NCBI GenBank assembly: GCA_948099385.1
Contig: CANUEZ040000024.1
Span: 25,641,001-25,705,000 of the forward strand
Source: Fasciola hepatica
Lineage: Eukaryota > Platyhelminthes > Trematoda > Plagiorchiida > Fasciolidae
Reading direction: 5' to 3'
DNA: 64,000 nt
Shown piece by piece: positions 37,248-49,439 of the stretch. Made by a program: the position numbers and the translations under genes. The notes under the pieces were generated by a model. The model saw nothing but the letters and a program-made list of their open reading frames with translations. It did no database searches and had not been told where the DNA came from. Each line of letters opens with the position of its first letter. Position 1 is the stretch's first letter.

Positions 37248-38858
37248 ATGAACTGCACGACTACAAATAATTCCATACTGCATCGGTCGTCACGCAGGCT
37301 AATCAGGACCGCGCTGCCCATCGCATCGAGCGGGGTGGGTAGTGATAAGTGTGCTACTGCTCAGAGTTCCCTCTCTGTTATTCAACCTTTGCCTCCTGTC
37401 CCTAACCATCCCTCTTTGCCCCATCTATCCACCCATAATGCTCCCATTGATAACACGGTCGATACTCGCAACGATTCACTGTCAAATAGTATCGGGAATA
37501 ATCCTCTGACTGGTAACTCACATTTTCTCAAGCCCCGTCAGCCTCTGAATCTCGGCTCCTTCAACGTGCGTACACTCATGCAGGCCGGTCAGCAGGCGTG
37601 CCTAGCCCTCACAATAAATTCTCTGAAGATTGATGTCTGCTGCTTAAGCGAAACGCGTATCCAGGATTCGAGCAGTGTAATTCAGCTAACTGCTCCTGGT
37701 ATCTCATCGAGGTATATTCTGCGCACCTCAGGAGACGAAGCAGCTAGAGCTGTGGGTCAACGTGGTGTAGGAATTGTCTTGACTGGCAAGGCTGAGGCTG
37801 CCCTATTAGACTGGATTCCTGTTAACAGTCGTTTATGTGCTGTGAGACTCCAAAGGTCAGTTGGCGTTCGAAAGGATAGTTGTGTTAAATGCAATTTGTT
37901 TCTGATCTCGGCGTACGCCCCAGCGGACTGCAGCTCAGACTTGCAGAAAGATGAGTTCTATGATGCCCTCGCCACTCTCGTTCGCAGCAGTAAAGGTTCT
38001 GACATTGTAGTGCTAGCTGGTGACTTCAATGCACAAGTTGGCAAACTCAGTGTGTCAGAAGCCTGTTTAGGTGGGCGTTGTGCTTTACCCGCTGAGCGCA
38101 CAGATAACGGGGATAGGCTTCTCCAGTTTTGTGCAGACAATCGATTGTTCTTGTCTAGCACAAATTTCCGACACAGCTCGCGTCGCACAACGACATGGCG
38201 CTCTAACTCTACAGGTACTTTGAGTCAAATTGACCATATCGCCGTAAGCTACCAATGGCGCAGTTCTGTTCAGAACTGTAGATCTTACTGGTCCACGTAC
38301 GTAGAGTCGGACCATGCATTAGTTTTAATGCGATTATCTCTCCAGCTCCATGGTCATCGTCGCAAACCGCAAACCCGACTAGCCGTGCAACGTTTGTGTA
38401 ATCCAGAAGTCCGCACCCGGTATGAGCAGAAGTTAGCACATGAGCTAGGATCTACGACGAACAGTAATGTAGATGAGCATTGGTCTCATATCAAACAGGC
38501 GATGCACGTTGCAGCAGGTTTCGCCTGTGGTCCTGGATCCGTTGTGCATCAAAGATACTGGATCTCGCAAGAGTCGCTGAGTATAATGGAGCAAAAGCGT
38601 CAGCTTTCGAACCGAAAGGAGATGAATAAGATGCGGAGAAAGCTGCAAAGACAAGTTACGAAAAGACTTAAGAATGATCGCGAAAATTGGTGGGTCAATG
38701 TAGCCGAAGAAATGGAAATAGCAGCTGCTTCAGGTAACAGTCAAAGACTGTTCAAACTTATTCGTGACACCGGTGGACCGCGAACTCAGGTCAGTGAAAC
38801 GATTTGGGATAGAAATGGAGAACCCATCCATAGCGAACAGCAAAGGCTTGACCGGTAG
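37248..38858 (+). CDS. A2 N-terminal region and APE-type endonuclease
   Basis: An ATG at 37248 (MNCTTTNN) is the first Met of the frame; upstream in-frame sequence has no ATG. After a Ser/Pro-rich leader of about 90 residues comes the endonuclease: NLGSFNVRTL, CCLSETRIQD, SAYAPADC, VLAGDFNAQVG, TTWRSNSTG, QIDHI and SDHALV. All catalytic Asn, Glu, Asp and His positions are present. A basic segment follows (RKEMNKMRRKLQRQ, LKNDRENWW). It ends at TAG 38856-38858, where the family motif RWAEYF predicts Trp. The endonuclease could in principle fold alone, but the RT is out of reach without readthrough. Confidence 0.88.
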   Translation: MNCTTTNNSILHRSSRRLIRTALPIASSGVGSDKCATAQSSLSVIQPLPPVPNHPSLPHLSTHNAPIDNTVDTRNDSLSNSIGNNPLTGNSHFLKPRQPLNLGSFNVRTLMQAGQQACLALTINSLKIDVCCLSETRIQDSSSVIQLTAPGISSRYILRTSGDEAARAVGQRGVGIVLTGKAEAALLDWIPVNSRLCAVRLQRSVGVRKDSCVKCNLFLISAYAPADCSSDLQKDEFYDALATLVRSSKGSDIVVLAGDFNAQVGKLSVSEACLGGRCALPAERTDNGDRLLQFCADNRLFLSSTNFRHSSRRTTTWRSNSTGTLSQIDHIAVSYQWRSSVQNCRSYWSTYVESDHALVLMRLSLQLHGHRRKPQTRLAVQRLCNPEVRTRYEQKLAHELGSTTNSNVDEHWSHIKQAMHVAAGFACGPGSVVHQRYWISQESLSIMEQKRQLSNRKEMNKMRRKLQRQVTKRLKNDRENWWVNVAEEMEIAAASGNSQRLFKLIRDTGGPRTQVSETIWDRNGEPIHSEQQRLDR

Positions 38859-40322
38859 GCCGAGTACTTCAAGAAACACTTTAGCTGGCCGCACGCTAGT
38901 GTAGTTACTCCCGTGTCAACAACTGCGACTCCTTGGGTGGTATCACTTGAGCCCCTATCGGAAGTAGAAGTAGGGTCATGTATTCGATTACTAAGGCGGG
39001 GGAAAGCGGCACGTCCCGACGAACTTCCTCCAGTTCTTTTCAAAATGGGTGATGAGGCGTTGATAAAATCACTTACCACCTTGATCCGTGACATTTGGAA
39101 CCAGGAGCGTACTCCGTTAATATGGAGCGAGTCATTGATTGTTCTCATCTTCAAGAAGGGAATACGCAATGATTGTAGTAATCATCGTGAGATTAGCTTA
39201 ATTCCGATAGTCACCAAAGTATTAGCTCCGATTTTGCTGCATCGTCTTACACCTGCTTGCGATATGAATGCCCGCGAACAGCAGGCTGGATTCCGCCCAG
39301 TTCGAGGATGCATCGACCAGATTTTTACTCTTCGCCGACTACTTGAAACGCGTCACACGCACCGCCGACCAACAATAATGCTTTTCTTAGACCTGAAAGG
39401 CGCCTTCGATTCAGTGGATTGAACATCGCTTTTCAGTGTTCTTCATCGAAAAGGTGTGCCCCAGAAGTTTGTGAACCTAATGAGATCATTGTATTCTGAT
39501 ACTTCTGGCCGCGTAAGGGTTTACGGTGAACTATCCGGTCGGTTCGAAACGACCAGTGGTGTTCGACAGGGATGCCCTTTGTCTCCATTCCTTTTTAACT
39601 TCGTCGTGGACGAAATAATGGAGAGTGCGCTGCAAAATCTTCAGGATGTAGGCGTCGAACTAGGAAATAGTGAAAACCTATGTGACTTAGATTACGCGGA
39701 CGATGTTGTCTGCTTGTTCGAATGCACGGAACATGCTCAGCGTGCACTAGATAATCTCGCAAGAGCTGTAGCTTCATTCGGCATGCGCTTTGCACCTTCA
39801 AAGTGCAAGGTGATGTTACAAGACTGGACGTCAACAATTCCGAGCTTGATGCTCGATGGGGAGGTGCTGTCAGTTGTCGACCACTTCACCTACCTCGGTA
39901 GCTGCGTGACGACGGATGGGAGCACAGTAGTAGAGGTGAGTACGCGGATATCCAAAGCTCGAGCGGCGTACGTTGGACTGAAGCACTTGTGGCGTCGATC
40001 CGATATTTCACTGAAGTTGAAAGGTCGTGTATACTGTGCCACTGTGCGTTCAGTTTTGTTGTACGGTTGCGAAACTTGGAGTCTGCGTGCTGAAGATATT
40101 CGTCGTCTTGAGGTTTTCGACCATCGATGTTTACGTAGTATCGCTAGGATTGGGTGGAATAGCCGAGTAAGCAACGATGAGGTCAGAAAGCGAGTATTGG
40201 ACATTAATTCAGAGAACGTTCTGTCACAGCGTATCCAGCTTAGTAGACTTTGTTGGTTGGGACACGTGTTACGTATGTCAAACACATCTACCATACCGTA
40301 TCCTATTCTCAGTTCCTCGTAG
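38859..40322 (+). pseudogene. A2 reverse transcriptase region
   Basis: In frame after the TAG: AEYFKKHFSWP, IRLLRRGKAARPDELPP, FKKGIRND, REQQAGFRPVRGCIDQI, FLDLKGAFDSVD and a TGA (39420-39422). Then come GVPQKFVNLMRSLYSD, SGVRQGCPLSPFLFNFV, the catalytic LDYADDVVCL near 39690, YLGSCVTTDG, LLYGCETW and WLGHVLRMS. The frame ends at 40322, and the C-terminal region continues in another frame to about 40550. The catalytic Asp pair is intact. Confidence 0.9.
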
Positions 40323-40738
40323 GGGTGGAAGAGACCACGTGGAGGTCAGCAGATAACGTGGCAGTGAGGAATGAGAAAATGTACAGCAAACTTAGCAAAA
40401 GTAGGTGCTTTACGTCTTCGTGGTTAGGGTCCAAAAGATCCGTCTACCAGTTGGCTGGAGACACTGAAGGATATGGCTGCGAACCGCGAACAGTGGAGAT
40501 CGTGTTGTCACTTTCTATCGAATCAGAATGTTTGATCGGTGTACGTTTGTACAGTTAGACTGTGTATTCCGTGTGTTGGCTACTAGGGCATTCTTTTCTT
40601 TTCCCACCCATGTAGGTCCACTCCCTCTCCATCTTGTATATTCATACTTTTTAATTCAACGTGCAACATGGTGAGAAAGGCAGTGTTCAGTGGGGCTTGC
40701 CCTACTGTTTAACGCTGTACGATGATGATCATGATGAT

Positions 40739-40920
40739 GAATTAGGCCTTGACGAGGTGAACGAACTTAACAGATCTCTCGAACTGACTCATAAGCAGTC
40801 ACAATCATACACGAATAACAAATCAGCCTATTGCCGTTAGAGCCTCCCCCCCCCCAGGTCATGCATGTCTGTCACATCCCCTACTTCTTCGAAGACATCT
40901 GTCCCGGCAGCCGCCCGCCA
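40739..40920 (+). pseudogene. Ty3/gypsy gag, right part
   Basis: Starting with the second target duplication, the gag reading resumes: ELGLDEVNELNRSLELTHK and QSYTNNKSAY, followed by a Pro-rich linker near 40845-40910. It is cut by the 5'-truncated A4 at 40924. No zinc knuckle was found beyond A4. Confidence 0.8.
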
Positions 40921-40923
40921 GAC

Positions 40924-41986
40924 AAGATAATGGAGGATGCATTGCGAAACCTTCGGGGTGTGGGCATCGAACTAGAAAATAATGGAAAGCTATGTGATCT
41001 AGATTACCCAGACGATCTTGTCTGCTCGTCCCAATGCACGGAACACGCGCAACGTGCACTGGATAGACTCGCAAGAGCTGTAGCTCTATTCGGCATGCGC
41101 TTTGCGCCTTCAAAAAGTGAAGTGATGTTACAAGACTGGACGTCAACGATTCCGAGCTTGAAGCTCGATGGGGAGGTGCTGACAACTGTCGACCGCTCCA
41201 CCTATCTCGGCAGCAACGTGACGATGGATGGGAGTACTGTAGTAGAGGTGAGCACACGTACATCCAAACCTCGAATGGCGTGCACTGGACTGAAGCACTT
41301 GTGGCGCCGATCTGATATTTCATTGAAGTTGAAAGATCGTGTATACTGTGCTGCGGTGCGCTCAGTTTTGTTATACAGTTGCGAGACTTGGAGTCTGCGA
41401 GCGGAAGATATTCGTCGTCATGAGGTTTTCGACCATCGATGTTCGCGTAGTATCGCTAAGATTGGGTGGAATAGCCGAGTAAGTAATGCTGAGGTCGGAA
41501 AGCGAGTATTGGGTACTAATTCAGAGAAAATTCTGTCACAGCGTATCCAGCTTAGTAGACTTCGTTGGTTAGGGCATGTGTTACGTATGTCAAACACATC
41601 TACCATACCGTGTCCCATTCTCCGTTCCTCCCACGGAATGGAAAAAACGACGTGGATATCAACAGAGCGAGGAATGAGAAAATGTACAGCAAACTTAGCA
41701 AAAGTAGGTGCTTTACGTCTTCGTGGTTGGGGTCCAAAATATCCGTCTACCAGTTGGCTGGAGACACTAAAGGATATGGATGCTAACCGTGAACAGTGTT
41801 GTCACTTTCTGTCGAATCAAAATGATTGATTAATGTGCGTTTGTACAGTTAGACGGTGTATTCGGTGTGTTGGCTATTAGGGCGTTCTTTTCTTTTCCTG
41901 CCTGTTTAGGCCACTCTATGTTGATCTCGCATATTCACTCGCTTTATTTCCACATGCAACATGGTAAGAAAGGCAGTGGTCAGTGC
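40924..41986. repeat. Large inverted repeat, left arm (1063 bp)
   Basis: It pairs with 45204-46266 base for base without indel (coordinates sum to 87190 at both ends). The spacer is 3217 bp and holds a SINE, a Penelope remnant with its own inverted repeat, microsatellites and an RT remnant. Confidence 0.93.
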
Positions 41987-42020
41987 GGCTCGCCGTGCTG
42001 GTTAACGCTCCTTAATGATG
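40924..42020 (+). mobile_element. RTE-like A-family copy A4, 5'-truncated, YPDD box
   Basis: Begins inside the RT (DKIMEDALRNLRGVGIELENN) and runs in one open frame to 41829 with LDYPDDLVCSS, YLGSNVTMDGS, LLYSCETW and the full C-terminus (WGPKYPSTSWLETLKDMDANREQC). The 3' UTR follows to about 42000 with a poor tail. 40924-41986 is the inverted partner of 45204-46266. A4 and A5 share details that A3 lacks (a Glu-to-Lys change near the C-terminus in one frame, and the same 3' UTR), so they are closest relatives. Confidence 0.9.
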
Positions 42021-43038
42021 CAACTGTAACATCAGGATTACCAAGGAAACGGACGAGATGTGGTACTATGGAGGACTTGTAGGTGTTAGCACGAGCAAAC
42101 AAGTGCTTAAAGCGGAATCTGGTAGACGTAAAAATGAATTTACTGTGACCGAGGCAAAGGGGCTGAGACTCCTTAGCCAACATTTACGGGAGAACTCTGT
42201 ACATGAATTGATGTGTTGGCATATTGTAAAATGGGTTAACTGACTTCGAGATATTCCACTGCCTCTTAGACTCATTCCGCGAATTCCTATCAGAACAACA
42301 GTGTGACAAAGACTGTGGCAATGCTACCATGAAAGTTATTGCCACTGAGTTGGGAATGCTCTGAATTGCCAATCAGTGCACGTATTCATGTCCCCTTCGT
42401 TCTTTGGTTTGTTATTTATGCTAGAACAATGCATTATAATAAATGGTCTTGCATAAAAGAGAGAAAGGGTCTTAGGTAATACATTAACCTGTTACTTCAG
42501 GAATATTTACTCGTTATATTTACACCAGTTTTGTGTGCGTAATCTTTGGTCATACTGTTTCCGGTTATTAGGAAGGCGCCGTGAACACTTTCGAACCTTC
42601 CAAATGCTCTTTTATATTAAAATAAGGAAAGAGGTTTGTGTTAAATCTTAGTTTGTTCCACTACTTAGAATATTTCTTAATGAAAAAGCGTCATTGGTAG
42701 TAGAGACAATCACTTAACTTTGTCGCATGGATTCCAAGAACAAGAACGTACTCCCTTGGTTTTTACTGCGCTAGTCACGTTATAATGACTACTTTAATAC
42801 TGAACGTCATTAGTTATTAACTAAATTACATATCGGTATTAATTCTCATGTCCCCTTGGAAGTTTGAAACGCAGGTTATTTTTTAGTATACTTGCTAACC
42901 CGTTGACGCTGCTGTCTTCTAACGTACGCTTGGTGCACACTAGGTACATGTTGTGTTGTGCATCGTGGAACCATAAAAATAATGAGGAAGGGCTAATCAG
43001 CTGGTATTTGAAAGCGTTTCCCGAGGAGTAACTACCCC
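42021..43038. other. No gene recognised (1 kb)
   Basis: Short opposing frames of 60-70 codons near 42066-42372 have no family signal. Could be remaining gypsy or host intergenic sequence. Confidence 0.4.
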
Positions 43039-43307
43039 GGTGTTGGCCGAGTGGGTTAGAGCGTTTGCTTACTACCTCGGAGGTCCGAGGTTCGAATCCC
43101 CGCTACCACCGGTTACTTTGGTGGTAGACGGCATTTCACTGTCGTCCGGATCGTTACCACGCCTGACCTATTGGAGTCTTATTTGGTTCTCCACTCCGAG
43201 TCTCAGGGTCTGGTTGCCGGTTATCCCCAATAGTGCAATAGGCCTTCGTGGCTATGGGGTATATACCCCTTCCACTGCACTCATGCGCAAGCAAGTAATA
43301 AAAAAAT
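43039..43307 (+). repeat. tRNA-derived SINE, best-preserved copy
   Basis: The tRNA-like head has A box tggccgagtgg (43044-43054) and B box ggttcgaatcc (43089-43099), both near consensus for pol III. The unrelated body (ggttactttggtgg through cactgcactcatg) ends in gtaataaaaaaa. Total length is about 270 bp. It is closely similar to 10238-10506. Retroposition would depend on a LINE partner; the tail does not resemble the GAT tail of the A family. Confidence 0.92.
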
Positions 43308-43367
43308 TATAGAAGAAACAAGATAACAAACAAGCTCATTTCCAGTGACTTCATCCTCTGGCTTATA

Positions 43368-43371
<4 letters not shown>

Positions 43372-43452
<81 letters not shown>
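43372..43452. repeat. (TA)n microsatellite
   Basis: A pure TA run directly outside the left inverted repeat of the Penelope remnant. Confidence 0.97.
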
Positions 43453-43455
<3 letters not shown>

Positions 43456-43467
43456 GTACATATTTCC

Positions 43468-43576
43468 GGAAGAAGAGTGTTTAAAGTATCAAATTAAGAT
43501 TGGTTAATCAATGTTGTCGGTGTTATGCGGTGGGCAGTTGGTGGTTCGTGGTTGGGAAAAATCCGGTGTAGAAAGT
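43468..43576. repeat. Inverted flank of Penelope remnant, left
   Basis: Matches the reverse complement of 44048-44172 with a few small indels (shared core agtatcaaattaagattgg and tccggtgtagaaagt). Confidence 0.9.
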
Positions 43577-44047
43577 ACATCTGGAGTAAGGCGATTGAAA
43601 AGTCACGGTCGAAGCCATCTTGATTTCGTCTCCCATTTTCCGATCGCATCCAGTGTAGCTGAAGTGACTTGACAAATCGCTTGTGTGAACAGAGCGATGG
43701 ATTTAACAGCTTAATCGTTATTGCCTTTGTTGTTCCCAAAATGGTTTGACGAACGGCCTTTGAACAATTCACAGGTACTTTGTAAATTATCTTGAAGGCT
43801 TAGTTGTCCACCTGGTGCCCTGTGTCGACAAGGTGCGCTACGATTGCCCTAGTCACGGTTCTTCTAGTTCCTGTCCTCAGCCAAGCCGGTTTGTGTTCCT
43901 TGACTGTTTGGGACAGTTGCCGTGTCGTTTTGCCTACATAGCTTGCCGAACATGAGCAAACAAATGACTAGGTTGCCATGGAGGAGTGAAGGATAGGCAT
44001 TTTGTCTTTGAGATTGATAGGAATTATTGACCGGGTAGTGAAGATCA
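43577..44047 (-). pseudogene. Penelope-like element, GIY-YIG end
   Basis: The minus strand encodes KDKMPILHSSMAT, then CSCSASYVGKTTRQLSQTV and KEHKPAWL (GIY-YIG nuclease start). After shifts come VAHLVDTGHQVD and a C-terminal segment NPSLCSHKRFVKSLQLHW. This matches part by part the C-terminal half of the element at 7938-9293. The RT is gone. The fragment is framed by inverted repeats and dinucleotide tracts. Confidence 0.88.
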
Positions 44048-44172
44048 ACTTTCTACACCGGATTTTCCCAATCACGAACAATCAACTTTCCAACCTGTTC
44101 CGAACCGCATAACACCTACAACATTGATTAACCAATCTTAATTTGATACTTTGAACACTCTTTCTCTTCTTT
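44048..44172. repeat. Inverted flank of Penelope remnant, right
   Basis: The partner of 43468-43576. Penelope-like elements are known to carry terminal repeats that can be arranged in inverted order, which would fit. Confidence 0.9.
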
Positions 44173-44197
44173 CGAGAATATACACTTGCACTTACAC

Positions 44198-44699
<502 letters not shown>

Positions 44700-45147
44700 T
44701 ATTACGTTATTAACCATCTTCCGAAAGGAAATCCAGGCCTTAGGACGTCATACAGTGCCGGGCTACGATGGTCTTCCCCCGGCCTCTTTTAAGAATGATG
44801 GGGTGCCTCTCGTTAGAAAACTTCATATTTTGTTCTCGACAATTTGAATTTCCGAACAGGTTCCCTCCTTGCGGGGAAAGTCGATTGTTGTCCCTGTCCT
44901 TAAGAAGGGCCCGCGCAGTGACTACACTAACCGTAGAGGTGTAAGGCTTACCCCAATAGCGTCGAATCAGCTTGCTTGTCATACTTCGCAGTTTGTATCA
45001 AACAGGTGGAGAGCAGACTCTCGAACGACAAGTTGAGTTTCGTGCCGGTCTTGAATGTACCGATCAACTCTCCACTATCCGACAGCTGCTAGAGCACCGA
45101 TAAACTTTTTAAAGATCAACGACCATTGTGTTCATAGACATTCGCGG
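44700..45147 (+). pseudogene. RTE-like RT N-terminal remnant
   Basis: The translation gives VPGYDGLPPASFKNDG, KSIVVPVLKKGPRSDYTN, VEFRAGLECTDQLSTIRQLLEHR and TTIVFIDIRGV, the first RT blocks of an RTE-like LINE. It is broken by frameshifts. It stops where the tail of A5 begins. Confidence 0.78.
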
Positions 45148-45156
45148 GGTCATCAT

Positions 45157-45196
<40 letters not shown>

Positions 45197-45203
45197 GCAA
45201 CCT

Positions 45204-46266
45204 GCACTGACCACTGCCTTTCTTACCATGTTGCATGTGGAAATAAAGCGAGTGAATATGCGAGATCAACATAGAGTGGCCTAAACAGGCAGGAAAAGAA
45301 AAGAACGCCCTAATAGCCAACACACCGAATACACCGTCTAACTGTACAAACGCACATTAATCAATCATTTTGATTCGACAGAAAGTGACAACACTGTTCA
45401 CGGTTAGCATCCATATCCTTTAGTGTCTCCAGCCAACTGGTAGACGGATATTTTGGACCCCAACCACGAAGACGTGAAGCACCTACTTTTGCTAAGTTTG
45501 CTGTACATTTTCTCATTCCTCGCTCTGTTGATATCCACGTCGTTTTTTCCATTCCGTGGGAGGAACGGAGAATGGGACACGGTATGGTAGATGTGTTTGA
45601 CATACGTAACACATGCCCTAACCAACGAAGTCTACTAAGCTGGATACGCTGTGACAGAATTTTCTCTGAATTAGTACCCAATACTCGCTTTCCGACCTCA
45701 GCATTACTTACTCGGCTATTCCACCCAATCTTAGCGATACTACGCGAACATCGATGGTCGAAAACCTCATGACGACGAATATCTTCCGCTCGCAGACTCC
45801 AAGTCTCGCAACTGTATAACAAAACTGAGCGCACCGCAGCACAGTATACACGATCTTTCAACTTCAATGAAATATCAGATCGGCGCCACAAGTGCTTCAG
45901 TCCAGTGCACGCCATTCGAGGTTTGGATGTACGTGTGCTCACCTCTACTACAGTACTCCCATCCATCGTCACGTTGCTGCCGAGATAGGTGGAGCGGTCG
46001 ACAGTTGTCAGCACCTCCCCATCGAGCTTCAAGCTCGGAATCGTTGACGTCCAGTCTTGTAACATCACTTCACTTTTTGAAGGCGCAAAGCGCATGCCGA
46101 ATAGAGCTACAGCTCTTGCGAGTCTATCCAGTGCACGTTGCGCGTGTTCCGTGCATTGGGACGAGCAGACAAGATCGTCTGGGTAATCTAGATCACATAG
46201 CTTTCCATTATTTTCTAGTTCGATGCCCACACCCCGAAGGTTTCGCAATGCATCCTCCATTATCTT
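45204..46266. repeat. Large inverted repeat, right arm (1063 bp)
   Basis: The inverted partner of 40924-41986; see the left arm. Confidence 0.93.
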
Positions 46267-46422
46267 TTCCATGACGAAGTTGAACAGGAATGGAGACATA
46301 GGACATCCCTGTCGAACACCACTGGTCGTTTCGAACCGACCGGATAGTTCACCGTAAACCCTTACGCGGCCAGAAGTATCAGAATACAATGATCTCATTA
46401 GGTTCACGAACTTCTGGGGCAT
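45361..46422 (-). pseudogene. A5 RT C-terminal half with YPDD box
   Basis: The 353-codon frame is the same as in A3 apart from isolated differences, including the YPDD substitution and the intact C-terminal region. An upstream TGA after FDSVD separates it from the first RT blocks. Confidence 0.88.
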
Positions 46423-46689
46423 ACCTCTTCCATGAAGAGTACTGAAAAGCGATGTTCAATCCACTGAATCGAAGGCGCCTTTCAGGTCTAAGAAAAGCAT
46501 TATTGTTGGTCGGCGGTGCGTGTGTTGCGTTTCAAGTAGCCGACGAAGAGCAAAAATCTGGTCGATGCACCCTCGACTTGGGCGAAATCCAGCTTGTTGT
46601 TCGCGGGCGTTCCTCTCCCAAGCCGGTGTCAGACGGTGCAGCGAGATCGATGCTAATATTCTGGCCTCTTGGAATGTTCCCAAATGGTT

Positions 46690-47695
46690 GTGTGTCTGCT
46701 TCAGCCTCTGCTGAGGAAGTCCTACTCACTGCTTTCTCGTGGCGGAAATTCTCAAAAGTGAGAGGACGGTTTCCACCAGGTTGTCTGACTAACAGTCAGT
46801 CTAGGGAAGATGGTTAAGCTGTGAATCCAAAACAACCACGGACGGCGTACCACACTATGCTTACGGGTATCTGTGGTGGAGAGGTGTACCGGGCGCCCAA
46901 GATGCCTGGTTTCCATTCGCGTTTGCGTGTCCAGATTTGAGCAGTCAAACTGTGGTCAAATGCCTGTCATTTGCTCCCATCGGTCGGAACATCGGGATAC
47001 ATACATTCAGACAGGCTCTTTTGTCCGACATTTTGATTCAGAGAAAGGGGTCGCCTCAAGCCGCATCACCCCATATAATCCAGAAGGAAATGGCTAAGTT
47101 GAGCGCCTGAATGGAACTTTGGAGAACTATTATGTTTGGGGCCGGAATAAAAGCAGCTTTCTGCCGAGGACTGGGAGTTCGTTTTGGTTGATGCTTAATA
47201 TGCATTGCGATGATTATTTTGCCCTGCGACCAACGAAACATTCATGAACGTTTGTTACGTTATGATCGAAGGTCCACAATGGGCACAACTCTTCCTACCT
47301 AGCTTGGCACTCCTGGGAAAGTCTTCTCGAAGAAGAACAACAGAATGACTAAATATGACCCTGTCGTAGAGGAAGTTGAACTGTTGCACTGTAATCCATA
47401 CAACGCTCATGTTCGACTTCCAGATGGAAAGAAAGATACCTTTCCTGTACGTCACTTGGTTCCAAAGTGCATTGAGAACAAACATCAAGACATCGCAGCC
47501 GACTCTGGCAAAGAATGAGACTGACTTGCCTTCGACAGTTGAATCTAATGTACAAAACTGGGAAACATCCGAAACACAATCGGCATCTAGTCGGTGTTGG
47601 GACATGCATGACAAACTCATCACTATGGACAAACTCACTCGACGACAAAAACGTGTTCACTCTTACCGTTTAAAAAACAGAGAAGCTTAGCAACA
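46690..47695 (+). pseudogene. Ty3/gypsy integrase and C-terminus, second fragment
   Basis: In several frames: FAFACPDLSSQTVVKCLSF, YIHSDR (second catalytic Asp), SSRITPYNPEGNG followed by a stop and VERLNGTLE (Glu block). Then come PTKHS, NRMTKYDPVVEEVELLHCNP, YNAHVRLPDGKKD, VPKCIENKHQDIAADSGKE and a Ser/Thr-rich end to 47689. It resembles the fragment at 29.7 kb but preserves the Glu block that the other has lost. Multiple stops and shifts inactivate it. Confidence 0.85.
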
Positions 47696-47759
47696 ACAAC
47701 ATACATTATACTGACCACTGCTCTTTCCAAACTTGTACCATTCGGTTTTAGTTTGATTA

Positions 47760-48320
47760 TTCAAACACTACCCTCGCACTTCTGTGCTCTGGTTTCGGTT
47801 ACTGCCTTCCAGCATCGTCGAATCCAGGGCGAAAGGATTAGAAGCACAAAATGAAAGAGATCCAAAAAAACCAAAGTAATAAGCGGGCAATAAAAGGACA
47901 AAGAAATAGTCCGAATGCAACTACGCCACTGGCCGCAACACCCAGCCATTTCACTTGATGTCTCCAACCTTTTGGTAGGTGAGTTGCGTGGATCCCTACC
48001 TGGAAGTCTAACACGTCCTACTCGGCCAAGTCCATTGGTCAAGGTTTTCATACCTTTTTGCCATGTGATGGACTGATCGCCTCGATCTGCCTGTGAAAAC
48101 AGCGTATACCGAGGAAGGGAAATGCGTAACACATGTCCCAGCCGCTTAGTCTGTTTAGACTCAGTACTTCATCCAGAGACTGACCTCTGGTTCCAAACAC
48201 CTTACGTCTAACCTCAGCATTGCTGGTACGGTGTTTCCACCATACTTGGGCAATGCTACGGAGACATTGATGCTCAAACACCGATAATCTTTGTCTATCT
48301 TCTACTCTTAATGGCCATGT
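47760..48320 (-). pseudogene. RTE-like LINE 3' fragment
   Basis: Minus strand: VFEHQCLRSIAQVWWKHR, SNAEVRRKVFG and, after a shift, DQSITWQKGMKTLTNGLGRVGRVRLPGRDP. These are the post-RT and C-terminal blocks of a C-like RTE element, 5'-truncated near 48320. Confidence 0.82.
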
Positions 48321-49439
48321 TTCTCAGCGGAGGCGAACTTCGCTGCCGTTCCTGTCGATAACAGTCCGGTTGACTCTTCCAAAATGCGCTTAGAGATCAT
48401 CCTTGGTCGAGGTTGTTCAACCCCTACAGTCAACATCTTTCCTGGTTGGTATTTACGCAAGGAAGAGACAACCTGCTGACGTGCGAGAATTCATCAAGAA
48501 CACTATTTCGGAACCAACCTAAATGCAGAATAATGGCCTTTAGTTCAAAAACATCTCTGGCCTCAATGAAAGCTATCTTTCATGGTTAGAATAATCGCGT
48601 CAGAGCGACAGATTAGTTTCGATACGATTGGTCTGTAGTGTTAAGATGGGAAAGAGTGAAATGAAAAGAACGACGGATTTGCTCACGACCCCCCCCCCCC
48701 TCCTTCACTTTCTCTGTCCTCCTAGAGGTGGGAGGGCGGATGGCGCTCAATGGTCGTTACGTGCGTGATTCGTTGAGAAGGAACTTCAATTCCTGTCCAT
48801 GAATAAAACGCGCGGGAATCATTCACACCTGTTGGTCCGCAGGCACGCACGCTGTTTGGTCACCAAGTATATGCACGGCGATGGTCAACGGTGACTAGGA
48901 ACACGCAGCACGTAATTTTCGCAGTGAAGAGTAAATGTGCGAACTCCGTGCAGGGTTTGCCTCACCGGAGTTCACTGGCCGCTGACGTGTTGAAAGAGGT
49001 AGATGACAGCATCTTTAGGAGTAAATTAGACAACTAATTGGTGCCGCAGTGGAGTTTTACTCAACCTTCAGTCAACATCAACGAATGAATTTTGAAGAGT
49101 CTTATACGAGTGGACTCTCTGTCTCTATTATGAAGAATGAACGAAAAACCCAGAAGAGAACGCGCAAAGCTCAGTCCACGAGCAACTGAAAGTTCAGTGC
49201 TACTTTTGGGGTGAATTTTGGAAAACTGTGAAGATCAGTTCCACAGACGCAAGGTAAATACAATGTTGCTTCGAACAACCGAAAGTTGATTGCTGACCAA
49301 ACATTATATACTAACGAATGCTGAGCAAGTACGGGTGAAAATTCGGTGTCAATAAACTCACCTCATCACTTCTGAGGAGTTCTGATAGCTCCTTTTGGAT
49401 CCTCTTTGTAGCAATGGTAGACATATCAGCAGCCTAACG
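48321..49439. other. No gene recognised (1.1 kb)
   Basis: Contains a poly-C run (48690-48702) and no supported coding region. The right end may be leader of the CR1-like LINE. Confidence 0.4.

Larger units (their letters stand above)
36893..40738 (+). mobile_element. RTE-like LINE A2, full length (3.85 kb)
   Basis: The most intact A-family copy. The 5' end (acgacgagactgcacc) is at 36897 and the 3' tail is gatgatgatcatgatgatg. It inserted into a gypsy gag, generating a 9-11-bp target duplication and an extra 14-nt inverted segment at the 5' junction. It encodes endonuclease (37248-38858) and RT (38859-40322), with in-frame stops at 38856 and 39420 and a frame break near 40320. It has the same lesions as A1 except for A1's 4-bp deletion. 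Confidence 0.95.
45148..46675 (-). mobile_element. RTE-like A-family copy A5, 5'-truncated, YPDD box
   Basis: The minus strand from about 46675 (ARILASISLHRLTPAW, REQQAGFRPSRGCIDQI) to FLDLKGAFDSVD and a TGA, then an open 353-codon frame 46422-45361 with LDYPDDLVCSS. The 3' UTR and a compound tail (CAT)n(CAG)n at 45151-45195 follow, which is (CTG)n(ATG)n when read on the element's strand. Near-identity to A3 stops at about 46520, upstream of which A5 is clearly more diverged, so the copy is a mosaic. Confidence 0.92.

Noticed and set aside
38786..39169. 127-codon minus frame, also present at 22357-22740
   Set aside because: Antisense of the A-family RT; conserved only because the elements are copies of each other.
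43039..43112. Possible tRNA gene
   Set aside because: The A and B boxes are good, but the acceptor ends do not pair cleanly and the unit continues into a repeated non-tRNA body with an A tail, so it is a SINE head.
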